Source: Variovorax sp. MHTC-1 (GTDB taxonomy: Bacteria > Pseudomonadota > Gammaproteobacteria > Burkholderiales > Burkholderiaceae_C). Taken from it: 64,000 nucleotides of DNA. Shown one piece after another: positions 20,682-30,149 of this stretch. How positions within the stretch are numbered: position 1 is the first letter of the stretch; the number at the start of each line of letters is the position of its first letter. The stretch is taken from assembly GCF_003984645.1 (NCBI RefSeq), contig NZ_RWKI01000004.1, forward strand, positions 310,001 through 374,000, in the 5' to 3' direction. The position numbers and the translations under genes were made by a program. The notes below the pieces were generated by a model, which did no database searches, was not told the origin of the DNA, and saw only the letters and a program-made list of their open reading frames with translations.

Positions 20682-20711
20682 TCGCAAAAAAAGCACGATC
20701 GTTCTTTTTCT
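20677..20711 (+). promoter_or_regulatory. etfBA promoter with TetR-type palindrome
   Basis: TATAAT at 20677-20682 is followed at 20686-20711 by a 26-bp near-perfect palindrome centred on ACGATCGT (20695-20702), with A-rich left and T-rich right arms. ACGATCGT-centred palindromes are typical of TetR-type fatty-acid and acyl-CoA regulators of betaproteobacteria (FadP/PsrA-like). Its place just after a -10 box would let a repressor block transcription. It lies about 108 bp before the etfB start. Confidence 0.6.
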
Positions 20712-20818
20712 CGCGCCCCACGCTAGGTGATTGAAATGAACAGCTCGCGCGGAGGTCGGCGCCTAAAATCTTCGCATCCTCTGCACCCCCGGTTTCGCAA
20801 TTCAATGGAGTCAAGCCA

Positions 20819-21568
20819 ATGAAGGTCCTGGTCCCCGTCAAGCGGGTCGTCGATTTCAACGTGAAGGTGCGCGTCAAGAGCGACGGCACCGGAGTCGACA
20901 TCGCCAACGTCAAGATGAGCATGAACCCCTTCGACGAAATCGCCGTCGAAGAGGCGGTCCGCCTGAAGGAAAAGGGCGTGGTCACCGAAGTCATCGCCGT
21001 CTCCTGCGGCGATGCCAAGTGCCAGGAAACCCTGCGCACCGCCATGGCCATCGGCGCCGACCGCGGCATCCTGGTCGAGACCTCCGAAGAGCTGCAGCCG
21101 CTGGCCGTGGCCAAGCTGCTCAAGGCGCTGGTCGACAAGGAACAGCCGCAACTCGTCATCCTTGGCAAGCAAGCCATCGACGACGACGCCAACCAGACCG
21201 GCCAGATGCTGGCAGCGCTCGCGGATTTGCCCCAGGCCACCTTCGCTTCGAAGGTCGAGGTCGAGGGCGACAAGGTCAAGGTCACGCGCGAAGTCGACGG
21301 CGGCCTCGAAACCATCCAGCTCACGCTGCCCGCGGTCATCACCACCGACCTGCGCCTGAACGAGCCGCGCTACGTCACCTTGCCCAACATCATGAAGGCC
21401 AAGAAGAAGCAGCTCGACACCTTCAAGCCGGAGGACCTGGGCGTGGACGTCAAGCCGCGCCTGAAGACCCTGAAGGTCAGCGAGCCGCCCAAGCGCGGCG
21501 CCGGCATCAAGGTGCCCGACGTTGCCACGCTGGTGGACAAGCTCAAGAACGAAGCGAAGGTGATCTGA
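20819..21568 (+). CDS. etfB: electron transfer flavoprotein beta subunit
   Basis: This is the smaller ETF subunit (249 residues), which binds AMP and pairs with EtfA to carry electrons from acyl-CoA dehydrogenases to ETF-quinone oxidoreductase. Recognisable segments are [37 protein letters not shown] and [22 protein letters not shown] sits 8 bases before the ATG. It is 2 bp upstream of etfA. Confidence 0.97.
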   Translation: MKVLVPVKRVVDFNVKVRVKSDGTGVDIANVKMSMNPFDEIAVEEAVRLKEKGVVTEVIAVSCGDAKCQETLRTAMAIGADRGILVETSEELQPLAVAKLLKALVDKEQPQLVILGKQAIDDDANQTGQMLAALADLPQATFASKVEVEGDKVKVTREVDGGLETIQLTLPAVITTDLRLNEPRYVTLPNIMKAKKKQLDTFKPEDLGVDVKPRLKTLKVSEPPKRGAGIKVPDVATLVDKLKNEAKVI

Positions 21569-21570
21569 AC

Positions 21571-22506
21571 ATGACCGTACTTGTTATTGCCGAACACGAC
21601 CACGCCACCGTCAAGCCGGCGACCCTCAACACCGTGACCGCGGGCATCGCCTGCCAGAGCGGCGACGTGCACGTGCTGGTGGCGGGCGCCAATGCCGCCG
21701 AAGCCGCTGCCGCTGCCGCCAAGATCGCGGGCGTCGCCAAGGTCATTGCCGCAGACAGCCCGTCGCTGGCCGAGAACCTGGCCGAGAACGTCGCCGCCCA
21801 GGTGCTGGCCATCGCCAAGAACTACAGCCACATCCTGTTTCCGGCCACCGCCAACGGCAAGAACGTGGCGCCGCGCGTGGCGGCCAAGCTCGACGTCGCG
21901 CAGATCAGCGACATCACCAAGGTCGACAGCCCCGACACCTTCGAGCGCCCGATCTACGCGGGCAACGCGATCGCGATCGTGCAGAGCAGCGATGCGATCA
22001 AGGTGGTCACGGTGCGCACCACCGGCTTCGATCCGGCGGCAGCCACCGGCGGCAGCGCCACGGTCGAGAACGCCGAGGGCGTGGCCGATTCGGGCAAGTC
22101 GAGCTTCGTCGGCCGCGAAATCACCAAGAGCGAGCGTCCCGAACTCACGGCCGCCAAGATCATCGTCTCCGGTGGCCGGGCGCTCGGCAGCGCCGAGAAG
22201 TTCACCGAAGTGATGGCGCCGCTGGCCGACAAGCTCAACGCGGGCCTCGGCGCCAGCCGCGCCGCGGTGGACGCGGGCTACGCGCCCAACGACTGGCAGG
22301 TCGGCCAGACCGGCAAGATCGTGGCGCCGCAGCTCTACATCGCCTGCGGCATCTCCGGCGCGATCCAGCACCTGGCGGGCATGAAGGATTCGAAGGTGAT
22401 CGTGGCGATCAACAAGGATCCGGAGGCGCCGATCTTCTCGGTGGCCGACTACGGCCTGGAAGCCGACCTGTTCGCGGCGGTGCCGGAACTGGTGAAAGCG
22501 CTCTGA
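21571..22506 (+). CDS. etfA: electron transfer flavoprotein alpha subunit
   Basis: This FAD-binding ETF subunit has 311 residues. The C-terminal FAD domain shows [33 protein letters not shown] and the closing [16 protein letters not shown]. The ATG at 21571 follows the etfB stop after 2 bp. A hairpin with a T-tract comes about 30 bp after the stop, so etfBA can be expressed apart from the downstream dehydrogenase. Confidence 0.97.
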   Translation: MTVLVIAEHDHATVKPATLNTVTAGIACQSGDVHVLVAGANAAEAAAAAAKIAGVAKVIAADSPSLAENLAENVAAQVLAIAKNYSHILFPATANGKNVAPRVAAKLDVAQISDITKVDSPDTFERPIYAGNAIAIVQSSDAIKVVTVRTTGFDPAAATGGSATVENAEGVADSGKSSFVGREITKSERPELTAAKIIVSGGRALGSAEKFTEVMAPLADKLNAGLGASRAAVDAGYAPNDWQVGQTGKIVAPQLYIACGISGAIQHLAGMKDSKVIVAINKDPEAPIFSVADYGLEADLFAAVPELVKAL

Positions 22507-22537
22507 TCCGCTTTCGTCGAACAGAGAAAGACAGGTG

Positions 22538-22563
22538 AAGGGCATCGTTCGCGATGCCCTTTT
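22538..22563 (+). terminator. rho-independent terminator after etfBA
   Basis: GGGCATCG pairs with CGATGCCC around a TTCG tetraloop, followed by TTTT. It lies between etfA and the acyl-CoA dehydrogenase gene in the same direction, so it either ends the etfBA message or acts as an internal partial terminator. Confidence 0.85.
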
Positions 22564-22587
22564 CGTATCCGCCGCACAGGAGACACC

Positions 22588-24408
22588 ATGAGCTACACCG
22601 CCCCCATCAAGGACATGCTGTTCGATATCGAGCACCTCGCGAACATCGCGCAGGTCTCGCAGATGCCGGGCCTCGAAGACGCCGGCCTCGAAACCGCCCA
22701 GGCCGTGCTCGAGGAGTGCGCGCGTTTCAACCGCGACGTGATCGCGCCGCTCAACGTCGCGGGCGACCGGCATCCGTCCTCGTTCAAGGACGGCCGGGTC
22801 GCGACCACGCCCGGCTTCAAGGAAGCCTTTGCGCAGTACGTCGCCGGCGGCTGGCAGGGCCTGCAGCACCCGGCCGATTTCGGCGGCCAGGGCCTGCCCA
22901 AGACCATCGGCGCGGCCTGCGGCGAGATGCTCAACTCGGCCAACATGAGCTTCGCGCTGTGTCCCTTGCTCAGTGACGGCGCCATCGAGGCGCTGCTCAC
23001 GGCCGGCTCCGACGAACTCAAGACGACCTACCTCGAGAAGCTGGTGAGCGGGCAGTGGACCGGGACCATGAACCTGACCGAGCCGCAGGCCGGCAGCGAC
23101 CTCGCAATGGTGCGCAGCCGCGCAGAACCGCAACCCGACGGCACCTACAAGATCTTCGGCACCAAGATCTTCATCACCTACGGCGAGCACGACATGGCCG
23201 AGAACATCGTGCACCTCGTGCTCGCGCGTGTGACCGGCGCGCCCGAGGGGGTGAAGGGCATCAGCCTGTTCGTGGTGCCGAAGTTCCTCGTCGACAAGGA
23301 CGGGTCGCTCGGCGAACGCAACGACGTGCACTGCGTGAGCATCGAGCACAAGCTGGGCATCAAGGCCAGCCCCACCGCCGTGCTGCAGTACGGCGACGGC
23401 ATGGCGGCGAGCATCGCAAACAGCGCCGGACCCGGCGCTGTGGGCTATCTCGTAGGCCAGGAAAACCGCGGCCTCGAGTACATGTTCATCATGATGAACG
23501 CGGCCCGCTACGCCGTGGGCATGCAGGGCATCGCGATCGCCGAGCGCGCCTACCAGCAGGCGGTGGCCTACGCCAGGGACCGCGTGCAGAGCCGCCCGGT
23601 CGACGGCTCGATCAATGCCAGCGCGCCGATCATCCATCACCCCGACGTCAAGCGCATGCTGATGACAATGCGCGCCTATACCGAGGGCTGCCGCGCCATG
23701 GCCGCGGTGGCCGCGGCCGCATACGACGCGGCGCACCGCCACGCGGACGCCGACACGCGCCGGCAGAACCAGGCCTTCTACGAATTCATGGTGCCGCTGG
23801 TCAAGGGCTACAGCACCGAGATGAGCCTGGAGGTCGCGTCTCTGGGCGTGCAGGTGCACGGCGGCATGGGCTTCATCGAGGAGACCGGCGCGGCGCAGTA
23901 CCTGCGCGATGCCAAGATCCTCACCATCTACGAAGGTACGACCGCAATCCAGGCCAATGACCTGGTGGGCCGCAAGACCGCGCGCGACGGCGGGCAGACC
24001 GCGAAGGCGATTGCCGCGCAGATCGAGAAGACGGAAGCCGAGCTCGCGAAGCAGGACAGCGCCGCGGCACGCGCAGTGCACAAGCGACTCAAGGCCGCGC
24101 GCGAAGCCTTCGTCGAGGTGGTCGACTTCGTCGCCGGCCAGACCAAGTCATCGCCGAACGCGGTTTTCGCGGGCAGCGTGCCTTACCTGATGCTGGCAGG
24201 CAACCTGGTGGCCGGCTGGCAGCTCGCGCGCTCGCTGCTGGTGGCCGAGAAGCTCGCTGCGGCCGGCACCGACACCGCCTTCATGAATGCCAAGATCGCC
24301 ACCGCGCGCTTCTATGCCGAGCACATCCTCAACAAGGCGCCGGGCTTGCGCGACAGCATCGTCGACGGCGCCGAGAGCGTGACGGCGCTGGCGCTCGACG
24401 CTTTCTGA
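22588..24408 (+). CDS. acyl-CoA dehydrogenase, long C-terminal type
   Basis: This FAD enzyme (606 residues) belongs to the long acyl-CoA dehydrogenase group with an extra C-terminal domain. It has MNLTEPQAGSDL near residue 155, YGEHDMAENIVHLVLARV, the flavin-contacting VQVHGGMGFIEE near 425, and the end-of-core KILTIYEGTTAIQANDLVGR. It introduces a 2,3-double bond in an acyl-CoA and passes electrons to the ETF encoded upstream. Chain-length specificity cannot be read from sequence. AGGAGA precedes the ATG by 6 bases. Confidence 0.95.
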   Translation: MSYTAPIKDMLFDIEHLANIAQVSQMPGLEDAGLETAQAVLEECARFNRDVIAPLNVAGDRHPSSFKDGRVATTPGFKEAFAQYVAGGWQGLQHPADFGGQGLPKTIGAACGEMLNSANMSFALCPLLSDGAIEALLTAGSDELKTTYLEKLVSGQWTGTMNLTEPQAGSDLAMVRSRAEPQPDGTYKIFGTKIFITYGEHDMAENIVHLVLARVTGAPEGVKGISLFVVPKFLVDKDGSLGERNDVHCVSIEHKLGIKASPTAVLQYGDGMAASIANSAGPGAVGYLVGQENRGLEYMFIMMNAARYAVGMQGIAIAERAYQQAVAYARDRVQSRPVDGSINASAPIIHHPDVKRMLMTMRAYTEGCRAMAAVAAAAYDAAHRHADADTRRQNQAFYEFMVPLVKGYSTEMSLEVASLGVQVHGGMGFIEETGAAQYLRDAKILTIYEGTTAIQANDLVGRKTARDGGQTAKAIAAQIEKTEAELAKQDSAAARAVHKRLKAAREAFVEVVDFVAGQTKSSPNAVFAGSVPYLMLAGNLVAGWQLARSLLVAEKLAAAGTDTAFMNAKIATARFYAEHILNKAPGLRDSIVDGAESVTALALDAF

Positions 24409-24441
24409 ATTCATCGTCATCAACATCGCCACGGAGACCCC

Positions 24442-25404
24442 ATGTCCAAGCTGCCCCCCGTTCTCGCCAACCTCCCGCTGCCGATCATCGGCTCGCCGCT
24501 GTTCATCATCAGCAACCCCAAGCTCGTGATCGCGCAGTGCAAGGCCGGCGTCGTCGGCGCGATGCCAGCGCTCAATGCGCGGCCCGCGTCGCAGCTCGAG
24601 GACTGGCTGGCCGAGATCACCGAGGAGCTCGCGGCCTACGACAAGGCGAATCCGGACAAGCCCGCTGCGCCCTTCGCCATCAACCAGATCGTGCACAAGA
24701 GCAACGACCGGCTCGAGCACGACATGGAGATGGTCGTGAAGTACAAGGTGCCGATCGTCATCACCTCGCTGGGCGCGCGCACCGATGTCAACGATGCGGT
24801 CCACAGCTACGGCGGCGTGACGCTGCATGACATCATCAACAACGCCTTCGCGCGGAAGGCGATCGAGAAGGGTGCCGACGGCATCATCGCCGTGGCGGCC
24901 GGCGCCGGCGGCCATGCCGGCATCAAGAGCCCCTTCGCGCTGGTGCAGGAAATCCGCCAGTGGTTCGATGGGCCGATCGCCCTGTCGGGTTCGATCGCGA
25001 CCGGCGGCGCGGTGCTCGCGGCACAGGCCATGGGCGCCGACTTCGCCTACATCGGCACCGCCTTCATCGCCACCGAGGAGGCGCGCGCCAGCACCGAGTA
25101 CAAGCAGGCCATCGTCGACGGCACCTCCGACGACATCGTCTATTCGAACCTCTTCACCGGCGTGCACGGCAACTACCTCGCGCCCAGCATCGTGGCTGCC
25201 GGCATGGACCCGGCCAACCTGCCGCAGGGCGAGCTCAAGACCATGAACTTCGGCGGGGGCGATGGCAGCAAGGCCAAGGCCTGGAAGGACATCTGGGGTT
25301 CGGGCCAGGGCATCGGGGCCGTGACCGAGGTCGCGAGCGCAGCCGCCTTCATCGAGAAGCTCAAACGCGAATACGACGAAGCGCGACGCCGCCTTGCGCT
25401 CTGA
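24442..25404 (+). CDS. nitronate monooxygenase-like flavoprotein
   Basis: This 320-residue FMN-dependent TIM-barrel protein resembles nitronate monooxygenase / 2-nitropropane dioxygenase. Key segments are GAMPALNARP, the phosphate-binding AAGAGGHAG near residue 155, and SGSIATGGAVLAAQAMGADF. Class members oxidise toxic alkyl nitronates; others are enoyl reductases, so the substrate is uncertain. It follows the acyl-CoA dehydrogenase by 33 bp and may share its regulation. Its end overlaps the next gene. Confidence 0.88.
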   Translation: MSKLPPVLANLPLPIIGSPLFIISNPKLVIAQCKAGVVGAMPALNARPASQLEDWLAEITEELAAYDKANPDKPAAPFAINQIVHKSNDRLEHDMEMVVKYKVPIVITSLGARTDVNDAVHSYGGVTLHDIINNAFARKAIEKGADGIIAVAAGAGGHAGIKSPFALVQEIRQWFDGPIALSGSIATGGAVLAAQAMGADFAYIGTAFIATEEARASTEYKQAIVDGTSDDIVYSNLFTGVHGNYLAPSIVAAGMDPANLPQGELKTMNFGGGDGSKAKAWKDIWGSGQGIGAVTEVASAAAFIEKLKREYDEARRRLAL

Positions 25405-26536
25405 CGCCGCTGCGGCCGCCGCGGCGCGCATGCCGCTGCTCGATGCGGTGAAAGGCCTGGCCTGCGCCGTGATCGTCGGGCATCACCTTGCGCGCTACGG
25501 CCCGCTGCCGGCGGGTGCGTCCTCTCTGGCGCCGGGCCTGTTCGATTGGCTGGCGCAGGACGGCCGGCTCGCGGTGCAGGTGTTCCTGGTGCTGGCGGGT
25601 TTTCTGGCGGCGGGCAGCCTGGCGCCGGACGGCGTGCTGCGGATCGACAGGCCGCTGGTCCGGGTGTTCCAGCGCTACGGCCGGCTCGCGATGCCCTACC
25701 TGGCCGCGCTCTGCTTCAGCGTGCTGGCCGCCGCGCTCGTGCGGCCGTGGCTGAACGACGAGGCCGTGCCCGCGGCCCCCATCATGGCGCAGCTGCTGGC
25801 GCACGGGCTGCTGCTGCAGGACCTGCTCGGTTACGACGCCTTGTCCACCGGCGTCTGGTACGTGGCCATCGACTTCCAGCTCTTCGTGCTGGCGCTCGCG
25901 GCGATCGGCTTCTCCGAACTGCTGCAGCGGCGCTGGTCGATGCGGCCGGAGCGATCGCGCTGGCTCGCCGTGGCGCTGGTGCTGGTGCTGGCCCTCGCCT
26001 CGCTGGCGGTATTCAATCGCCACGCGGAGCTCGACGACACGGCGCTTTACTTCTTCGGCGCCTACGGCCTGGGCATGGGCGTGTTCTGGATCGGCCGCGC
26101 GACGCGGCGCAGCACGTGGCAGTTCGGCATCGTGCTGCTGCTGCTGGTCGGCGCCGCAGCGCTGGCGCTCGACTGGCGCAGCCGCATCGCCACGGCGCTG
26201 GTCACGGCCTTGCTGCTGGCGGTGATCCAGCGCCGCGCCGGGCACGAGCCGGCCGCATGGCCGCCGCTCGCGCAGCCGTTGCTGCGGCTGGGGCGCATCT
26301 CGTATTCGCTGTTCCTCATCCACTTTCCGGTGCTGCTGCTGGTGAGCGCGGCCTTCGATGGGCTTGCGCCCGATGGGCCCTGGGTCGACCTGTTCGGCCT
26401 CCTGGCCACCTTCGCGCTGTCGATCGTCGCGGCGATGCTGCTCTACCGCTGGGTCGAGTCGCGGCCCGCCACCTGGCGCGCCGTGCTGGCCTTGTTCGCG
26501 GCCCTGCTGCTCTGCGGGGCGGTGGCTGCTTCCTGA
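25394..26536 (+). CDS. acyltransferase family 3 membrane protein
   Basis: This 380-residue protein with about ten hydrophobic helices is of the acyltransferase 3 family, which O-acylates surface sugars or other exported molecules. The early LDAVKGLACAVIVGHHLARY holds the conserved HH pair, and YSLFLIHFPVLLLV is the typical late motif. I used the TTG at 25394, which overlaps the preceding stop; the ATG at 25430 is an alternative 12 codons in, and no convincing ribosome site decides between them. It converges on the glycosyltransferase gene with 4 bp between. Confidence 0.85.
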   Translation: MRSDAAAAAAARMPLLDAVKGLACAVIVGHHLARYGPLPAGASSLAPGLFDWLAQDGRLAVQVFLVLAGFLAAGSLAPDGVLRIDRPLVRVFQRYGRLAMPYLAALCFSVLAAALVRPWLNDEAVPAAPIMAQLLAHGLLLQDLLGYDALSTGVWYVAIDFQLFVLALAAIGFSELLQRRWSMRPERSRWLAVALVLVLALASLAVFNRHAELDDTALYFFGAYGLGMGVFWIGRATRRSTWQFGIVLLLLVGAAALALDWRSRIATALVTALLLAVIQRRAGHEPAAWPPLAQPLLRLGRISYSLFLIHFPVLLLVSAAFDGLAPDGPWVDLFGLLATFALSIVAAMLLYRWVESRPATWRAVLALFAALLLCGAVAAS

Positions 26537-26540
26537 ATTG

Positions 26541-27653
26541 CTAGCGGCCTGCCGCGAGCGCCTGCGCGTAGTGCGCCGAGAAGGTCTCGGCGACGACCTC
26601 CCAGTCGTAGCGCTTGGCACGCTGCTGCGCAGCCGTCGACATCGCGGCGCAGCGCTCGGCGTCGAGGCTCGCGACCTCGCGCACCACGGCCAAATCCTTG
26701 GCGCCGATGTCGAAATCGAGGAAGAAGCCGTTGACCGAGGGCTCGACGAAGCCGTTGATCGGCGTCATGTCGCGGCACAGAACGATCTTGCCGGCGGCCA
26801 TCGCCTCCAGGATGCCGATGCCGAAGCCCTCGTACTCGCTGCCGGTGACGAAGACCGTGCGCTGCTGCAGCTCACGCAGCAAATCGGCGTCTTCGATGTA
26901 GGGATGCAGCCTGACCGCGTCATCGAGCTGGAGGGCGCCGATTTGCGCCTGCAGCGATCCGCCCAGGTTGTCGAAATCGGGCCCGGCGATCAGCAGGTCG
27001 ATCTTGACTCCCTGATCCCTCGCCATGGCCACGGTGTCGATGACCGCGTCGATGCGCTTGTTGCGCGACCAGCGGCCCCAGTAGATCCACTTCGTCGGAT
27101 CGGGCGCACCGGTGAGGCGCCCGCCCTGGAACTTCGAGTAGGCGATGCCGTTCTCGCATTTCTCGACCCGGTCCGAGAAGCGGCTGAAGTAGGCGGTGTC
27201 GGATTCGCTGCTCGCGAGGATCTTCCGGTAGTGGCGCAGCAGGCGGCGCATCAGCACGCGCTCGTGCAGCCACTTGATCGCGCCGTGCTTGGCCGTGTGG
27301 CGAAAGCCGCCGTGCGTGCTGAGCACCGCGGGGATGTCGCGGCATTGAAGAAGCACGTTGCCGGTGAGCATCATCAGTTGCGGATCGTGCACGTGCAGCA
27401 GGTCGTAGCCGGCAGCCAGCCGGCCGAGCTCGCGCGCATAGCCGGCCAGGCGATTGCCCACCACGGGCACCTGGTACACCTTGATGCCGTCGAGCTCGCG
27501 GGCCGAAAACACGCTGTGGCGCGACGACACGTACGCCACGTCGACCTGGCTGCCCTTGTCCGAGCTGCGCAGCGCAAGCTCGCGCACCACGGACTCGATG
27601 CCGCCAACTTCGGGAAGGTAAGTCGGTGTGATGGAAAGGATTTTCAATTTCAC
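26541..27653 (-). CDS. GT4-family glycosyltransferase
   Basis: This 370-residue GT-B enzyme has the N-terminal TPTYLPEVGGIESVVREL signature, LHVHDPQLMML in the middle and the C-terminal nucleotide-sugar motif GSEYEGFGIGILEAMAAGK (the EX7E region). It transfers a sugar from an activated donor to an unknown acceptor, perhaps for a surface glycan. The likely start is GTG at 27653 (VKLKILSITPTY); the upstream frame is antisense to cydB. It lies 50 bp after cydB on the same strand. Confidence 0.85.
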   Translation of the reverse strand: MKLKILSITPTYLPEVGGIESVVRELALRSSDKGSQVDVAYVSSRHSVFSARELDGIKVYQVPVVGNRLAGYARELGRLAAGYDLLHVHDPQLMMLTGNVLLQCRDIPAVLSTHGGFRHTAKHGAIKWLHERVLMRRLLRHYRKILASSESDTAYFSRFSDRVEKCENGIAYSKFQGGRLTGAPDPTKWIYWGRWSRNKRIDAVIDTVAMARDQGVKIDLLIAGPDFDNLGGSLQAQIGALQLDDAVRLHPYIEDADLLRELQQRTVFVTGSEYEGFGIGILEAMAAGKIVLCRDMTPINGFVEPSVNGFFLDFDIGAKDLAVVREVASLDAERCAAMSTAAQQRAKRYDWEVVAETFSAHYAQALAAGR

Positions 27654-27703
27654 TCTCGCGGGGCCGGAGTCCGGACGATCGTAGCATCGGCCTCGCGGCG
27701 GTC

Positions 27704-28747
27704 TCAGGGCGAGCGGACGGCGGCTTCCGCCGGCGGCGCTGCGCCGTAGCTCAGGGCCTGGGCGCGGCCCCAGAACACGCGGTACATGAAGATCGTGTAG
27801 CCGATGATGGCCGGCAGCGTGATGGCGACGCCGATCAGGATCACGACCAGCGCCTCGGTCGAACTGGCGGCCTGCCAGATGGTCAACCGGTCCAGTACCA
27901 CGAAGGGGTAGATGCTGTAGGCCAGGCCGAGGAAAGCCAGCAGGAAGATCAGCACGGTGCAGGCGAACACGATCCAGCCATAGCCTGCCGCGACCACCCT
28001 GGGCTTGGAGATCACCTGAAAGATCGCGAAGAAGGCGGCGCCGCAGGCGAGCGGAATCGGCAGCAGCCCGATCAGCTGCGGCAGGCTGAACCACTTGTCG
28101 AACACATTCGGGCTGACGATCGGGGTGGCGATCGAGATCGCGACCAGCGCGATGCCCATCGGCCACAGCACCGCGCGGGCCCACCGGACTGCCTTCTCCT
28201 TCAGCGCGTCGCCGGTCTTCATGATGAGCCAGCCGGCGCCCAGCATGGCGTAGGCGGTCGGCAGCGTGAGCGCGATGCCGAGGCTGAAGGCCAGCGAGAG
28301 CCCGCTGTGACTGAAGGCGGTGAGATAGCTGCCGAGCATCCAGCCCTGCGCCATGGCGGCCACCAGCGAGCCGATCGAGAAGGCCCGGTTCCACGCGCGC
28401 TTGTGCTCGTCGCGCGCCTTCACTCGGAAATCGAAGGAAACGCCGCGCAGCGTGAGCCCCACCAGCATCAGCGTGACGGGCAGGTACAACGCGCTCAGCA
28501 CCACGCCATGCGCCAGCGGAAAAGCCACCAGCAGCACGCCGATGCCGAGCACCAGCCAGGTCTCGTTGGCATCCCAGAAGGGGCCGATGCTCGACACCAT
28601 GACGTCCTTCTCGTCGTCGGTGGCGAAGGGCAGCAGGATGCCGACGCCCAGGTCGTAGCCGTCGAGCACGACGTAGATCATCAGCGACAGGCCCATCACG
28701 GCCATGAAGATCAGGGGCAGCGCGGTAGCCCAGTTCAGTTCTTGCAT
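27704..28747 (-). CDS. cydB: cytochrome bd quinol oxidase subunit II
   Basis: This 347-residue integral membrane protein with about eight to nine helices begins MQELNWATALPLIFMAVMGL and has the family motif VLDGYDLGVGILLPF and GPFWDANETWLVLG. With CydA it forms a bd-type terminal oxidase that reduces oxygen with quinol and does not pump protons. It follows cydA by 1 bp. I find no cydX-like small gene after it; the 50-bp gap to the glycosyltransferase holds nothing recognisable. Confidence 0.95.
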   Translation of the reverse strand: MQELNWATALPLIFMAVMGLSLMIYVVLDGYDLGVGILLPFATDDEKDVMVSSIGPFWDANETWLVLGIGVLLVAFPLAHGVVLSALYLPVTLMLVGLTLRGVSFDFRVKARDEHKRAWNRAFSIGSLVAAMAQGWMLGSYLTAFSHSGLSLAFSLGIALTLPTAYAMLGAGWLIMKTGDALKEKAVRWARAVLWPMGIALVAISIATPIVSPNVFDKWFSLPQLIGLLPIPLACGAAFFAIFQVISKPRVVAAGYGWIVFACTVLIFLLAFLGLAYSIYPFVVLDRLTIWQAASSTEALVVILIGVAITLPAIIGYTIFMYRVFWGRAQALSYGAAPPAEAAVRSP

Positions 28748-28748
28748 T

Positions 28749-30149
28749 TCAGCTTCCCAGTGCGGCGGGGTCGGCGCGGGTGGTTACCGGCTTCGGGGCC
28801 GAGGGGGCGGGTGTCGAAGGATGCTCGGCCATGTACTTGAGCACCGCCACGTACGAGCCGAGCAGGATCACGTAGAGCAGCAGCCAGGCCACCAGGGTGC
28901 CGCCCACCAGCGCGGGTGGATGCTCGGCCACCACGTCGGCGGTGCGCAGCAGCCCGTAGACGATGAAGGGCTGGCGGCCGATCTCGGTCACGTACCAGCC
29001 GGCCAGCGTCGCGACCCAGCCGGAGAAGGTCATGGCCGCCAGCGCCCACAGCAGCCGGCGCGGCTCGGGCGCTTCGGCGCTGTGTTGCTTGCGGCGGCGA
29101 AGCAGCACCCAGGCGGCCCACCACGACACCACCAGCATCAGCACGCCCATCCCCACCATGACGCGGAAACTCCAGAACACCGGCGCAACCGGCGGATGCG
29201 CATTGGGAAACTCGTTCAGGCCCTTGATCTCGGCGTCGATGTCGTGGGCGAGGATCAGGCTCGCGAGCTTCGGCACCTGGATCGCGTAGTCGGTGCGGCC
29301 TTCTTTTTCGTTCGGCCAGCCGAAGAGCGTGAGCGGCGCACTCTTCTCGGTGTGCCAGACGCCTTCGATGGCGGCGATCTTCGCCGGCTGGTGTTGGAGC
29401 GTGTTCAAGCCGTGCAGGTCGCCCATGAAGATCTGCAGCGGGATCGCGATGGCGGCGATCGCGACGCCGGCGCGCAGCGCCTTGCGCGTGCCTGCATGGG
29501 GCGTGTTGCGCAGCAGCTGCCAGGCGCTCAGGCCGGCGATCAGAAAGGACACTGTCAGCGTCGAAGCCAGCAGCTTGTGCGCCAGGCGGAAGGGGAAGGA
29601 CGGGCTGAAGATCACGTCCCACCAGCTCAGCACGTGGAAGCGGCCGTCCACGATCTCGTAGCCGCTGGGCGTCTGCATCCAAGAATTGAGCGCCAGGATC
29701 CAGAAGGCCGACAGCGTGGTGCCGCCCGCCACCATCAGGCTCGCGACGAGGTGCATGCGCTCGGACACGCGGTCGCGGCCGAACAGCATGATGCCGAGGA
29801 AGGTGGCTTCGAGGAAGAAGGCGGTGAGCACCTCGTAGCCGAGCAGCGGCCCGGCGATGTTGCCGGCCTTTTCCATGTAGCCCGGCCAGTTGGTGCCGAA
29901 CTGGAAGCTCATCGTGATGCCCGAGACCACGCCGAGCGCGAAGCTCAGCGCGAACACCTTGGTCCAGAAATAGTAGGCGGCCTCCCATTGCTGCGCGGCC
30001 GGCGTGCCTCGCGCGCTCATCGTGCGCAGGCGGAAGAACACCAGCACCCAGCCGAGCGCGATGTTGATGGTGGGGAAGAGGATGTGGAAGCTGATGTTGG
30101 CCGCGAACTGGATGCGCGACAGGAGGAGGGTGTCGATGTCCACGTTCAC
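28749..30149 (-). CDS. cydA: cytochrome bd quinol oxidase subunit I
   Basis: Subunit I (466 residues) carries the haem ligands. The b595 histidine is in SRIQFAANISFHILFPT near residue 22, and GRDRVSERMHL and LNSWMQTPSGYEI are conserved. It is shorter than the E. coli-type long Q-loop form and fits the CIO-like short-Q-loop group. The start is GTG at 30149, overlapping the stop of the upstream regulator gene (GTGA), so translation is probably coupled; a second GTG at 30143 is possible. Confidence 0.95.
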   Translation of the reverse strand: MNVDIDTLLLSRIQFAANISFHILFPTINIALGWVLVFFRLRTMSARGTPAAQQWEAAYYFWTKVFALSFALGVVSGITMSFQFGTNWPGYMEKAGNIAGPLLGYEVLTAFFLEATFLGIMLFGRDRVSERMHLVASLMVAGGTTLSAFWILALNSWMQTPSGYEIVDGRFHVLSWWDVIFSPSFPFRLAHKLLASTLTVSFLIAGLSAWQLLRNTPHAGTRKALRAGVAIAAIAIPLQIFMGDLHGLNTLQHQPAKIAAIEGVWHTEKSAPLTLFGWPNEKEGRTDYAIQVPKLASLILAHDIDAEIKGLNEFPNAHPPVAPVFWSFRVMVGMGVLMLVVSWWAAWVLLRRRKQHSAEAPEPRRLLWALAAMTFSGWVATLAGWYVTEIGRQPFIVYGLLRTADVVAEHPPALVGGTLVAWLLLYVILLGSYVAVLKYMAEHPSTPAPSAPKPVTTRADPAALGS

